Of a stretch of DNA of 64,000 nucleotides, positions 1 through 8,306 are shown piece after piece. A program made the position numbers and the translations under genes. Under the pieces are notes generated by a model. The model was not told where the DNA came from and searched no databases. It saw nothing but the letters and a program-made list of their open reading frames with translations. Source of the stretch: Streptococcus oralis subsp. dentisani (GTDB taxonomy: Bacteria > Bacillota > Bacilli > Lactobacillales > Streptococcaceae); the NCBI RefSeq assembly GCF_007475365.1, contig NZ_CP034442.1:1853001-1917000 (forward strand), written 5' to 3'. Each line of letters opens with the position of its first letter. Position 1 is the stretch's first letter.

Positions 1-150
1 TTGTCTGTTGCAGACTATGAAAAAGTCTTCTTCGAAGAATTACAGTTGGATGAATCTGGTTCAGCCCAATTTGCAGGCTATGAACATCAAGACTATGCCT
101 TGGTTGAAATTGTCGACCACCAACGCCGTTATAGCAAGGTTGAAAAATAA
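1..150 (+). CDS. mvaS: Hydroxymethylglutaryl-CoA synthase, C-terminal fragment (cut by window edge)
   Basis: Only the last 49 codons are present, ending in YSKVEK and a TAA at 148-150. The enzyme condenses acetyl-CoA with acetoacetyl-CoA to give HMG-CoA in the mevalonate route to isoprenoids. The assignment rests on the tail sequence and above all on its partner: the stop codon shares one base with the start codon of mvaA, which uses HMG-CoA next. The two are therefore translationally coupled. The catalytic Cys/Glu/His lie outside the window, so this is mostly inference from context. Confidence 0.8.
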   Translation: MSVADYEKVFFEELQLDESGSAQFAGYEHQDYALVEIVDHQRRYSKVEK

Positions 151-1424
151 TGAAGAAAAGTTGGAATGGATTTTCTAAAAAATCATACCATGAGCGCCTT
201 GAGTTGTTGAAAGCTCAGGCGCTCCTTAGTCCTGAAAGGCAAACCAGTCTGGAGCAGGATGAACAAGTCAGCTTGGCAGTTGCAGACCAGCTGAGTGAGA
301 ATGTAGTAGGAACTTTTTCTCTGCCTTATTCTATCGTTCCAGAACTTTTAGTGAACGGTCAGGACTACACAGTTCCCTATGTGACAGAAGAACCCTCAGT
401 GGTTGCTGCGGCTAGCTATGCCAGCAAAATCATCAAGCGAGCAGGTGGCTTTACTGCTAAAGTACATGAGCGCCAGATGATTGGTCAGGTAGCCCTTTAT
501 CAAGTTGCTGATCCTGAACAAGCGCAAGAGAAGATTGCCAACAAGAAAGCGGAACTCTTGGAACTTGCCAATCAAGCCTATCCGTCTATCGTTAAACGAG
601 GTGGTGGGGCGCGTGATTTGCATGTAGAGCAGATCAAAGGTGAAACAGACTTTCTCGTTGTTTATCTCCACGTCGATACTCAGGAAGCCATGGGAGCCAA
701 TATGCTCAACACCATGCTGGAGGCTTTAAAGCCAGTATTAGAAGAACTCAGTCAGGGACAGAGCCTCATGGGAATCCTGTCCAACTACGCAACCGATTCT
801 CTGGTGACTGCAAGCTGTCGTATCGCCTTTCGCTACTTGAGTCCTCAAAGGGATCAAGGACGAGAAATTGCGGAGAAAATAGCTTTGGCTAGCCAGTTTG
901 CACAGGCTGATCCCTACCGAGCAGCTACTCACAATAAAGGGATTTTTAATGGTATTGATGCCATTTTGATTGCCACTGGTAATGACTGGCGTGCCATCGA
1001 AGCTGGGGCCCATGCCTTTGCCAGTCGAGATGGACGCTATCAAGGTCTTAGTCAATGGACGCTGGACATGGAAAGAGAAGAATTGGTCGGTGAGATGACC
1101 CTACCCATGCCGGTAGCGACCAAGGGTGGCTCAATCGGTCTCAACCCACGTGTAGCCCTCAGCCATGAACTACTAGGGAATCCTTCTGCTAAGGAATTAG
1201 CTCAGATTATCGTGTCCATCGGTCTTGCCCAAAACTTTGCGGCCCTCAAAGCCTTGGTAAGTACAGGCATCCAGCAAGGTCACATGAAATTACAGGCCAA
1301 ATCCCTAGCTCTCCTAGCCGGTGCTAGTGAGTCCGAGGTTGCTCCCCTAGTTGAGCGCCTCATCGCTGATAAAACTTTCAACTTAGAGACAGCCCAGCGC
1401 TATCTAGAAAACTTAAGATCATAA
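150..1424 (+). CDS. mvaA: Hydroxymethylglutaryl-CoA reductase, class II
   Basis: The 424-residue cytosolic enzyme reduces HMG-CoA to mevalonate. It has the length of bacterial class II enzymes and lacks a membrane anchor. Family landmarks include the N-terminal ENVVGTFSLP segment (about residues 50-60), EEPSVVAAAS (about 81-90, with the catalytic Glu) and the late LSHELLGNPSA region. The ATG overlaps the mvaS stop by one base. The gene ends in a hairpin terminator shared with the convergent scrR. Streptococci make isopentenyl diphosphate only by this route, so the pair should be essential. Confidence 0.95.
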   Translation: MKKSWNGFSKKSYHERLELLKAQALLSPERQTSLEQDEQVSLAVADQLSENVVGTFSLPYSIVPELLVNGQDYTVPYVTEEPSVVAAASYASKIIKRAGGFTAKVHERQMIGQVALYQVADPEQAQEKIANKKAELLELANQAYPSIVKRGGGARDLHVEQIKGETDFLVVYLHVDTQEAMGANMLNTMLEALKPVLEELSQGQSLMGILSNYATDSLVTASCRIAFRYLSPQRDQGREIAEKIALASQFAQADPYRAATHNKGIFNGIDAILIATGNDWRAIEAGAHAFASRDGRYQGLSQWTLDMEREELVGEMTLPMPVATKGGSIGLNPRVALSHELLGNPSAKELAQIIVSIGLAQNFAALKALVSTGIQQGHMKLQAKSLALLAGASESEVAPLVERLIADKTFNLETAQRYLENLRS

Positions 1425-1425
1425 A

Positions 1426-1453
1426 AAAACTCAGACGAATTGGTCTGAGTTTT
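1426..1453. terminator. Bidirectional terminator between mvaA and scrR
   Basis: Perfect inverted repeat: AAAACTCAGAC at 1426-1436 and GTCTGAGTTTT at 1443-1453, with a six-base loop. A-rich and T-rich flanks give a U-tract in both directions, which suits the convergent ends of mvaA and scrR. Confidence 0.9.
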
Positions 1454-1460
1454 CTTGTGT

Positions 1461-2426
1461 TTAAATACTTTTTCCGGGTAATAGAGTAACTGGTAAGAAA
1501 TAACCAGTTGTCGCGACTTCCTTACCTTCAATCTTCTGCAGGAGAAGATCGACAGTGAGTTGGGCAATCTCTTTCATAGGCTGCTTAATTGTTGTCAAAT
1601 GAGGGTAGTAGTTCTCGATAAAGTAGGTACCATCATAGCCGATGACCTTGAGCTCTTCAGGAACAGAAATTCCTAGCTCTTGAGCGATTTTGATAACCAG
1701 AATGGCTGTCAAATCATCCGAAGCAAAGATAGCATCTGGTTTCTGATGGGTCAAGATATTCTTGATTTCCATTTCTTTTCGGACGGGAGAAAAGTCACTC
1801 GAAACATTGATAATAGGCGCTTTCGGGAGAACAGAGGCAAATCCAGCATGGCGCAGTCCAGTTGGTGAGTTAGAGTTGTCATTTCCTGTAATCATGATGA
1901 TAGACTGAGCTCCTGTCTTAACCAGAGTTTGGGCTGCGAGAACCCCGCCACCGTAGTTATCAGAGGAGACGACAGGGATGTCAGGTGATAGATTTCGGTC
2001 AAAGGAAATAATCGGTGCCGTCACACGATTGTAGTCTTCGATTCCCAAGTTGTGACTTCCAGAAATGATACCGTCTACCTGGTTGGCCTCCAGCATTTCA
2101 ATGTACTCCCGTTCTTTTTCCGAGTCGTGTTCGCTGTTACAGATGATGGTCTTGTAGCCATTTTTGAAGAGCTGGTGTTCCAACTTGTCAATCAACTCCG
2201 CATAAAAGACATGACTGATGTTTGGAAAAATAAGTCCAATCAACTTAGCCGATTTCCCTTGAAGACTACGAGCCAGATTGTTGGGTTTATAGCCCAATTC
2301 TCGCATGGCCTCATTGACTTTTTGAATGGTTTTCTCAGATAGATAACCCTTTTTATTGATGACTCGTGAGACGGTAGTGGGGCTGACGCCTGCAAGTTTT
2401 GCGACATCAGTTAGTTTTGCGACCAT
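1461..2426 (-). CDS. scrR: Sucrose operon repressor, LacI family
   Basis: The 321-residue protein has an N-terminal LacI helix-turn-helix (residues 3-25, DVAKLAGVSPTTVSRVIN), a hinge with NNLARSLQGKSAKLIGLI, then a periplasmic-binding-protein-like effector domain. It should repress sucrose uptake and hydrolysis genes; the effector is probably a sugar phosphate or fructose. Its start overlaps the end of scrB by 20 bases on the same strand, so the two are co-transcribed. Probable targets are the AAACG-containing sites in the scrB-scrA intergenic region. Function is inferred from family and position. Confidence 0.92.
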   Translation of the reverse strand: MVAKLTDVAKLAGVSPTTVSRVINKKGYLSEKTIQKVNEAMRELGYKPNNLARSLQGKSAKLIGLIFPNISHVFYAELIDKLEHQLFKNGYKTIICNSEHDSEKEREYIEMLEANQVDGIISGSHNLGIEDYNRVTAPIISFDRNLSPDIPVVSSDNYGGGVLAAQTLVKTGAQSIIMITGNDNSNSPTGLRHAGFASVLPKAPIINVSSDFSPVRKEMEIKNILTHQKPDAIFASDDLTAILVIKIAQELGISVPEELKVIGYDGTYFIENYYPHLTTIKQPMKEIAQLTVDLLLQKIEGKEVATTGYFLPVTLLPGKSI

Positions 2427-3861
2427 AATCTAATTCATAGTAAGTTCCAGTTGGATTTCCAGACTTGATGAGGATACCATTTTGATCCGCATGTGGGAAG
2501 ACACGGCCAGAAAATACTTTTTCTCCTTTATTGATGAAAATTTCAAAGACTGACTTGTCGATGAAGATAGTGGCAGTAGTAGCTTGGTTATCGATAGGGC
2601 AAGAGCGAGTTGTACCAAATTCTTGGGCGTACTGCTCACCAGCCTGACTACGATCCACTGTCACCTGTCCATTGACAAGGTCAAAGTTGATTGAAAGCCC
2701 CTTGCCTTCTTTATCGGCTAGTAAGACAATCTCGCTTTGGCTATTGGCCTCCAAGTTGAGCTCCAGTTCATAGGTGTTATTGGTTTGAGTACGATTTGAG
2801 AAGGCTTCTTCAGAGGAACGAAGTTCTTTGACGGCTGAGACCGGATATTGGTAGAGTTTGCCATCTTTGATAGTGAGTTCTTTGACCAATGAGAAGGTTC
2901 CTTGGTGGTCAAAACGGTCAGATGGGTAGGAAATATCTGGTAACCCAAGCCAACTTACTGCCAATGCACGTCCATCTGGAGCGTTGAAGGCTTGAGTTGC
3001 ATAGGCTTCAAAACCATAGTCTAGATTTTGCAATGGAGACACGTCTACCATTTTAGCATTTTCAGGATCAAAGGAAGCCCCGATTTTGTACATGTTTGGA
3101 TAAATATTATCATAGTCTAGAACACTCTTATCCAATCCTTGTGGACAGTAGAGAAGGACAGGTTGCTCCCCTACAAAGACTAGATTTGGACATTCCATCA
3201 TGTAGGCAGTGCGGTCGTTAGCAAAGTCAAGGTCGTCAACTGCTTGCCAGTTTGTATAATCATTGTCCACAGCCTTGTAGAGATGGACGAAGCCTTTTTT
3301 CTCCAAGTCCTGTCCACCGACGATAGCATAATATTGCCCCTTGAAGTTAAAAATTTGCGGATCGCGGAAGTGATCAGTAGAGTCTGCTGGCTGGTCAATC
3401 AAGATCTTGTCAATCTTTGTAATCTTGCCATTCTTATCCATCAGGGCACCAACCTGGTAAGGGTGACGGATCCAATTTTCATCACGGACATTTCCAGTAT
3501 AAAATAGGAACAACTGATCGCCAAACTGCATGGCAGAACCAGAGTAGGCACCGTGGCTATCTAATGGAGTATCTGGCAAAACTTTGACTCCAGTTTCTGT
3601 AAAGTGCACCAGATCATCGCTTTCAAGCTGCACCCAAGACTTCAAGCCATGAGCTGCACCAAAGGGGAAGTTCTGGTAAAAGAGAATCCATTTGCCATCA
3701 AAATAAGAAAAGCCATTTGGATCATTGAGAAGCCCCATTTTAGGCTCGACATGGTAACGAGTATGCCAAGGAGATCGTGCCATCTTTTCCTTGATTTGCT
3801 TGATTTCATCATTAGACCAGTCTTCATAGCGTCTATAGCGGAGCTCGGTTGTCCATTCCAT
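2407..3861 (-). CDS. scrB: Sucrose-6-phosphate hydrolase (GH32)
   Basis: This 484-residue cytosolic glycoside hydrolase splits the sucrose-6-phosphate made by ScrA into glucose-6-phosphate and fructose. GH32 landmarks: GLLNDPNGFSYFDG (about residue 43-57, with the nucleophile Asp in NDPNG), the FRDPQIF motif (about 165) and the MMECPNLV acid/base motif (about 221). A strong ribosome site (GGAGGAAAG) sits just upstream of the ATG. It is transcribed away from scrA and followed by overlapping scrR. Confidence 0.95.
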   Translation of the reverse strand: MEWTTELRYRRYEDWSNDEIKQIKEKMARSPWHTRYHVEPKMGLLNDPNGFSYFDGKWILFYQNFPFGAAHGLKSWVQLESDDLVHFTETGVKVLPDTPLDSHGAYSGSAMQFGDQLFLFYTGNVRDENWIRHPYQVGALMDKNGKITKIDKILIDQPADSTDHFRDPQIFNFKGQYYAIVGGQDLEKKGFVHLYKAVDNDYTNWQAVDDLDFANDRTAYMMECPNLVFVGEQPVLLYCPQGLDKSVLDYDNIYPNMYKIGASFDPENAKMVDVSPLQNLDYGFEAYATQAFNAPDGRALAVSWLGLPDISYPSDRFDHQGTFSLVKELTIKDGKLYQYPVSAVKELRSSEEAFSNRTQTNNTYELELNLEANSQSEIVLLADKEGKGLSINFDLVNGQVTVDRSQAGEQYAQEFGTTRSCPIDNQATTATIFIDKSVFEIFINKGEKVFSGRVFPHADQNGILIKSGNPTGTYYELDYGRKTN

Positions 3862-3896
3862 TTTATCTTTCCTCCATAAGTTCTATTCTATTATTA

Positions 3897-3925
3897 ATAG
3901 TAAACGTTTTCGGTAAAAAAAGCAA
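3897..3925 (-). promoter_or_regulatory. scrB-scrR promoter with operator in the spacer
   Basis: Read on minus: -35 TTGCTT (3920-3925), 17-base spacer, -10 TACTAT (3897-3902). The spacer contains the palindrome AAACGTTT at 3902-3909, a typical LacI-family half-site pair. A repressor bound there would block polymerase directly. ScrR is the likely ligand, CcpA a possible second one. Confidence 0.7.
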
Positions 3926-4146
3926 GTCTTTTATGTTAAAAAAGAGAAAAATATGTCAAACGATTGCCAGAAATCAAGTAAAGGAAATCTGGCAAATTTT
4001 CACGAAAAAATGAAAGAAAATGTAAATAAAAAGCTTTGAATCCTCTAATATAAAGATATTTTTTTGAGGAAAAAGAAAATATCCCTCAAAAACGCGCAGA
4101 AATAATCAGAGAAAAAAGAAAGGGAATAAAATTTTCTGCAAAACGC

Positions 4147-4174
4147 TTGACATATTTTAGAAACATGATAAAAT
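4147..4174 (+). promoter_or_regulatory. scrA promoter
   Basis: -35 TTGACA at 4147-4152, 16-base spacer, -10 TAAAAT at 4169-4174. An AAACG element at 4141-4145 abuts the -35 and resembles the half-site in the scrB promoter. The 379 bases between scrB and scrA hold this divergent promoter pair, another AAACG at 3958-3962, an inverted repeat (4061-4069 with 4084-4092) without a U-tract, and no gene that I can support. Confidence 0.75.
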
Positions 4175-4191
4175 AATAGTCGTAGGGCGAA

Positions 4192-4205
4192 TAAAATCGC
4201 TTTCA
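4192..4205 (+). promoter_or_regulatory. Candidate cre (CcpA) site downstream of the scrA -10
   Basis: TAAAATCGCTTTCA fits the cre pattern TGNAANCGNWNNCW except for A in place of G at position 2. It lies 18 bases after the -10, a roadblock position fitting glucose repression of sucrose uptake. It could equally be a ScrR site. Confidence 0.5.
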
Positions 4206-4240
4206 AACAAGAACAAAATTTTATAAGGAGATTTTTGCAA

Positions 4241-6127
4241 ATGAACAATCAGGATATTGCAAAAAAGGTCATCGAAGCCCTTGGTGGACGTGAAAATGTC
4301 AACAGTGTTGCCCACTGTGCGACCCGTCTACGTGTCATGGTCAAAGATGAAGGGAAAATCAATAAGGAAGTGATTGAGAACTTGGATAAAGTTCAAGGAG
4401 CTTTCTTTAACTCAGGTCAATACCAAATTATCTTTGGGACTGGTACAGTAAACAAGATGTACGACGAAGTGGTTGCACTTGGTTTGCCAACATCTTCTAA
4501 AGAAGACATGAAAGCAGAAGCTGCTAAACAAGGAAACTGGTTCCAACGTGCTATCCGTACTTTCGGTGACGTTTTCGTGCCAATCATCCCAGTTATCGTA
4601 GCAACTGGTCTCTTCATGGGTGTTCGTGGTCTCTTGAATGCTCTTGGAATGACACTTCCAGAAGATGTTACCATTTACAGCCAAATCCTCACAGATACAG
4701 CCTTCATCATCTTGCCAGGTTTGGTTGTATGGTCAACCTTCCGCGTATTTGGTGGAAATCCAGCTGTTGGTATCGTCCTTGGTATGATGCTGGTTTCTGG
4801 TTCACTTCCAAACGCTTGGGCAGTAGCATCAGGTGGTGAAGTAACAGCTATGAACTTCTTTGGCTTCATTCCTGTTGTTGGTTTGCAAGGTTCCGTTCTT
4901 CCAGCCTTCATTATCGGGGTGGTCGGAGCCAAGTTTGAAAAAGCTCTCCGCAAAGTGGTTCCAGATGTATTGGATCTCTTGGTGACACCGTTCGTGACAC
5001 TTTTGGTTATGTCTATTCTTGGACTCTTTGTCATCGGACCAGTCTTCCACGTTGTTGAAAACTACATCCTCTTCGGAACAAAAGCAATTCTTGGCTTGCC
5101 ATTTGGTCTTGGTGGTTTGGTCATCGGTGGGGTTCACCAATTGATCGTCGTATCAGGTGTACACCACATCTTCAACTTGCTTGAAGTGCAATTGCTTGCT
5201 GCTGACCATGTGAACCCATTTAACGCCATCATCACTGCAGCGATGACAGCTCAAGGGGCTGCAACTGTTGCCGTTGGTGTTAAAACTAAAAATCCTAAAC
5301 TGAAAACACTTGCTTTCCCAGCTGCTCTTTCTGCCTTCCTCGGTATTACAGAGCCTGCTATCTTCGGGGTGAACTTGCGCTTCCGTAAACCGTTCTTCCT
5401 TTCATTGATCGCTGGTGCTATCGGTGGTGGATTGGCTTCAATCCTTGGACTTGCTGGTACTGGTAATGGTATCACCATCATCCCTGGTACAATGCTTTAC
5501 GTTGGTAACGGTCAATTGCTTCAATACCTTCTTATGGTAGCTGTATCATTCGTTCTTGGTTTTGTTCTTACTTACATGTTTGGTTACGAGGACGAAGAAG
5601 AAGTTGCTACTGAAGTTGCGACAGAGCGCTTGGTACAAGAAGAAACAACTGGTAACATCCCAGTAGCTCCTCAAAACGAAACAATCCAAACTCCGATCGT
5701 TGGGGACGTGGTTGCTCTTGAGAATGTTAACGACCCAGTCTTTTCAAGTGGTGCAATGGGACAAGGAATCGCTGTAAAACCAAGCCAAAGTGTGGTTTAC
5801 GCACCAGCTGATGCAGAAGTATCGATCGCCTTTGCTACAGGACATGCTTACGGTTTGAAGACAGCGAATGGAGCTGAAATCTTGATCCACGTTGGTATCG
5901 ATACGGTGACTATGAACGGTGAAGGCTTTGAACAAAAGGTTGCTCAAGGCGACAAGGTCAAAGCTGGTGACGTTCTTGGAACCTTTGACTCAAACAAAAT
6001 CGCTGCCGCAGGTCTTGACGACACAACAATGGTTATCGTAACCAACACAGCAGACTACGCTTCTGTGACACCAGTCGCAAGCGGTTCAGTTGTCAAGGGT
6101 GATGCTATCATTGAAGTGAAAGCCTAG
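4241..6127 (+). CDS. scrA: Sucrose PTS transporter, EIIBCA
   Basis: The 628-residue membrane permease imports sucrose and phosphorylates it to sucrose-6-phosphate. Domain order: EIIB (residues 1-85, phospho-Cys about 26 in HCATRLR), multispanning EIIC (about 105-450), an acidic linker, then EIIA (about 490-628, active His in ILIHVGIDTV). ATG 4241 is chosen because AAGGAG (4225-4230) is ten bases upstream; an in-frame TTG six bases earlier is badly placed. It feeds ScrB and ScrK, so a complete path from outside sucrose to glycolysis is encoded here. Confidence 0.95.
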   Translation: MNNQDIAKKVIEALGGRENVNSVAHCATRLRVMVKDEGKINKEVIENLDKVQGAFFNSGQYQIIFGTGTVNKMYDEVVALGLPTSSKEDMKAEAAKQGNWFQRAIRTFGDVFVPIIPVIVATGLFMGVRGLLNALGMTLPEDVTIYSQILTDTAFIILPGLVVWSTFRVFGGNPAVGIVLGMMLVSGSLPNAWAVASGGEVTAMNFFGFIPVVGLQGSVLPAFIIGVVGAKFEKALRKVVPDVLDLLVTPFVTLLVMSILGLFVIGPVFHVVENYILFGTKAILGLPFGLGGLVIGGVHQLIVVSGVHHIFNLLEVQLLAADHVNPFNAIITAAMTAQGAATVAVGVKTKNPKLKTLAFPAALSAFLGITEPAIFGVNLRFRKPFFLSLIAGAIGGGLASILGLAGTGNGITIIPGTMLYVGNGQLLQYLLMVAVSFVLGFVLTYMFGYEDEEEVATEVATERLVQEETTGNIPVAPQNETIQTPIVGDVVALENVNDPVFSSGAMGQGIAVKPSQSVVYAPADAEVSIAFATGHAYGLKTANGAEILIHVGIDTVTMNGEGFEQKVAQGDKVKAGDVLGTFDSNKIAAAGLDDTTMVIVTNTADYASVTPVASGSVVKGDAIIEVKA

Positions 6128-6154
6128 TCCTTTTCGAAAATCAAATCTAAAAAC

Positions 6155-6186
6155 AAAACGAACAAATATCATGTTTGTTCGTTTTT
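6155..6186 (+). terminator. Terminator after scrA
   Basis: Twelve-base perfect stem (AAAACGAACAAA at 6155-6166, TTTGTTCGTTTT at 6174-6185) with a seven-base loop and a T run. It separates scrA from scrK, which has its own promoter. Confidence 0.85.
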
Positions 6187-6249
6187 ACTTGGATGGTAAG
6201 ATTTACAGAGGAAAATCTAAAATATTGAGAAATCTAGCCCTTTAAAATG

Positions 6250-6258
6250 TGCTATAAT
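6250..6258 (+). promoter_or_regulatory. scrK extended -10 promoter
   Basis: TGCTATAAT is a perfect extended -10; no good -35 is seen at the right distance. It lies inside the longest possible reading frame of scrK (from ATG 6247), so that upstream ATG cannot be the start. Confidence 0.75.
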
Positions 6259-6285
6259 AGAGAAAACAAAGATAAGAGGTTTATC

Positions 6286-7173
6286 ATGACAAAATTATAT
6301 GGAAGCTTAGAAGCAGGCGGTACAAAGTTCGTCTGTGCTGTCGGAGATGAAAATTTTAACGTTGTAGAAAAGACACAATTTCCTACAACAACTCCTATCG
6401 AGACCATCGATAAAACCATCGAGTTCTTTTCAAAATTCGATAATCTTGCAGGTCTTGCCATCGGTTCCTTCGGTCCCATCGATATCGATAAAAACTCAAA
6501 AACCTATGGCTTTATCACAACGACTCCAAAACCTCACTGGGCAAATGTAGACCTACTTGGTGCCCTTCGTCGTGCCCTCAACGTACCCATGTATTTCACA
6601 ACAGACGTAAACAGCTCTGCCTATGGTGAAGTGGTTGCTCGTAACAATGCTGGCGGTCGTATCGAAAACTTGGTCTACTACACGATCGGTACAGGGATTG
6701 GTGCAGGTGTCATCCAACGTGGTGAGTTTATCGGTGGTGTGGGTCACCCTGAGATGGGGCACTACTATGTGGCTAAACACCCAATGGATGTGGAAAAAGA
6801 ATTTAACGGTGTTTGTCCATTCCACAAAGGCTGTTTGGAAGGATTTGCGGCTGGTCCAAGTCTCGAAGCCCGTACAGGTGTTCGTGGTGAAAACATCGAA
6901 CTCAACAGTTCTGTCTGGGACGTTCAAGCCTACTATATCGCTCAAGCTGCAGTCAATGCTACTGTAACTTTCCGTCCAGATGTGATCGTCTTTGGTGGTG
7001 GGGTTATGGCCCAACAACACATGCTGGATCGTGTGCGTGAGAAATTCACAGCTCTCCTCAACGGCTACCTACCAGTACCAGACGTGCGTGACTACATCGT
7101 GACACCTGCAGTTGCTGGAAATGGTTCTGCCACACTTGGGAACTTTGTCCTTGCTAAGAGTGTCGCAAAATAA
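6286..7173 (+). CDS. scrK: Fructokinase, ROK family
   Basis: The 295-residue cytosolic kinase phosphorylates the fructose released by ScrB to fructose-6-phosphate. ROK features: N-terminal phosphate loop GSLEAGGTKFVCAVGDE, the GTGIGAGVI segment, and the zinc-binding HPEMGHYY...CPFHKGCLEG motif. Start at 6286 is preceded by AAGAGG and lies about 22 bases after the expected transcript start, so the leader is short. It has its own promoter and terminator but belongs functionally to the sucrose locus. Confidence 0.95.
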   Translation: MTKLYGSLEAGGTKFVCAVGDENFNVVEKTQFPTTTPIETIDKTIEFFSKFDNLAGLAIGSFGPIDIDKNSKTYGFITTTPKPHWANVDLLGALRRALNVPMYFTTDVNSSAYGEVVARNNAGGRIENLVYYTIGTGIGAGVIQRGEFIGGVGHPEMGHYYVAKHPMDVEKEFNGVCPFHKGCLEGFAAGPSLEARTGVRGENIELNSSVWDVQAYYIAQAAVNATVTFRPDVIVFGGGVMAQQHMLDRVREKFTALLNGYLPVPDVRDYIVTPAVAGNGSATLGNFVLAKSVAK

Positions 7174-7179
7174 AACAAA

Positions 7180-7215
7180 CAAAACATCCGCTTGGGAAAC
7201 CAAACGGATGTTTTG
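7180..7215. terminator. Hairpin after scrK
   Basis: CAAAACATCCG (7180-7190) pairs perfectly with CGGATGTTTTG (7205-7215), and the inner TTGG/CCAA closes a GAAA loop. The U-tract is better on the minus strand (TTTGTTTTATTTTG) than on plus, so it may serve both directions. Confidence 0.7.
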
Positions 7216-7236
7216 CTTAAAGACAATGTTTTTTGA

Positions 7237-7371
7237 GCCTTTCCTTAAGTGATTACGGACGGTAGCGACTTTCTTCGAAATTCCATACCTAAACTTTGAG
7301 CCTGATGTCTCAAAGTTTCCGAACGCCTGAAATCTAATGGTTTCAGGTGTTTTTATCACGGCGGAAAGGCT
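7237..7371. other. Structured intergenic element of unknown nature
   Basis: No credible gene fills 7174-7456. The outer arms AGCCTTTCC (7237-7245) and GGAAAGGCT (7363-7371) are exact reverse complements. Inside are a perfect ten-base hairpin (7291-7300 with 7309-7318) and a nine-base hairpin with one G-U pair (7324-7332 with 7341-7349) followed by TTTTT. The nested layout suggests a small RNA ending in a terminator, or a miniature repeat. A peptide of about 45 codons can be read on minus across it but has no clear ribosome site. Confidence 0.45.
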
Positions 7372-7456
7372 AGGTAAGTCCTCTATTCACTATCGAAAAA
7401 TAGGCATGATTTCCATACCAAAGTATATTTAGTATCAAGCTAGAGTCTATTTATGC

Positions 7457-8074
7457 TCAAAACATCTGCCAGAAGAAATCAATGATATAGGTCAAACCAT
7501 AAGTATAAACCACTAGGGTAAAGGGCTTGGTCAGAATGATGATAATCATATAGCGTTTGAAGGTCATCTTGGTGAGGGCAGCCAGCATACAGAGAAAGTC
7601 AGCTGGGCTAACTGGCCAGATCATCATAAAGATAAAGAAACGATCGAAACGATTGCCCTTATCTAGCCAGCCGATGTATTTGTCATAGGTGCGCTTGCTG
7701 ACGACGGACTGGACAAAGGCAGCTCCATAGAGACGCACCAGGTAAAAGATAATAGCACAGCCAATCACGATACCGATATAGTTATAGATGGTTCCGATGA
7801 TGTGGCCGTAAATAAAGACCCCAGCCACTGAGGTCAAAGCTCCCGGAATGATCGGAACAACGGTTTGTAGAATCTGTAAAAAGATAAAGAGTGGTGGCCC
7901 CCAAACCCCAGCTTGCTGGATAAAGGCCGATAGGGTTTCCTTGGACTGTAAAACGCCGGCCTGATAGGCCCAAATACAGAAAATCAAGGTGCCGACTCCC
8001 CCGACGATAGATGAAATATTGATGACTTGCTGCAGAAGGGGAGAAACAGCTTTCATTTGCTTATCCTGTGACAT
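7457..8074 (-). CDS. TVP38/TMEM64 (DedA-like) membrane protein
   Basis: The 205-residue protein has about five hydrophobic segments and the VTT-domain signature: GPPLFIFLQILQTVVPIIPGALTSVAGVFIYG (residues about 54-86) and the later FIFMMIWPVSPADFLCMLAALTKM. Relatives are inner-membrane proteins linked to lipid handling and membrane homeostasis; the exact role here is unknown. ATG 8074 is preceded by GAGGAG. It stands alone on minus between the sucrose locus and the defence island. Confidence 0.85.
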   Translation of the reverse strand: MSQDKQMKAVSPLLQQVINISSIVGGVGTLIFCIWAYQAGVLQSKETLSAFIQQAGVWGPPLFIFLQILQTVVPIIPGALTSVAGVFIYGHIIGTIYNYIGIVIGCAIIFYLVRLYGAAFVQSVVSKRTYDKYIGWLDKGNRFDRFFIFMMIWPVSPADFLCMLAALTKMTFKRYMIIIILTKPFTLVVYTYGLTYIIDFFWQMF

Positions 8075-8183
8075 GTAAACTCCTCATAGATAGTATGATA
8101 CTACTATACCATATTTTGGGAAGAAAAACTATTTAGATTATTGGGGTGAAGTTTGGTGAGCATAAGGTTTTTTGAAGGGAATA

Positions 8184-8192
8184 TGATATAAT
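8184..8192 (+). promoter_or_regulatory. hsdR extended -10 promoter
   Basis: TGATATAAT is an extended -10 without a clear -35. It implies an untranslated leader of roughly 110 bases before hsdR, holding the hairpin listed next. No other promoter is evident before the terminator at 15862. Confidence 0.65.
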
Positions 8193-8241
8193 AATGAGGA
8201 TAGTGAACCTGTAAGAAAAGGGTAAATAGGGACATAGCACA

Positions 8242-8289
8242 GTTGGAACAGCTAAAGTAAAATTGATAACAAAATAGCCTGTTCTAACA
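8242..8289 (+). promoter_or_regulatory. Leader hairpin just upstream of the hsdR ribosome site
   Basis: GTTGGAACAG plus CTA (8242-8254) pairs with TAG, a bulged C and CTGTTCTAAC (8275-8288), with one G-U pair. The loop is about 20 bases. The ribosome site AAGGAAGG (8293-8300) begins immediately after it. The position allows translational or processing control of restriction-enzyme synthesis, which is inference. Confidence 0.5.
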
Positions 8290-8306
8290 ACAAAGGAAGG
8301 TTTTTT

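Noticed and set aside
4061..4092. Terminator or riboswitch in the scr intergenic region (TTTTTGAGG/CCTCAAAAA)
   Set aside because: The loop is 14 bases and A-rich, there is no U-tract on either side, and no leader gene precedes it.
4045..4248. 67-codon open frame on minus between scrB and scrA
   Set aside because: It covers the scrA promoter and start, is very low complexity, and has no ribosome site.
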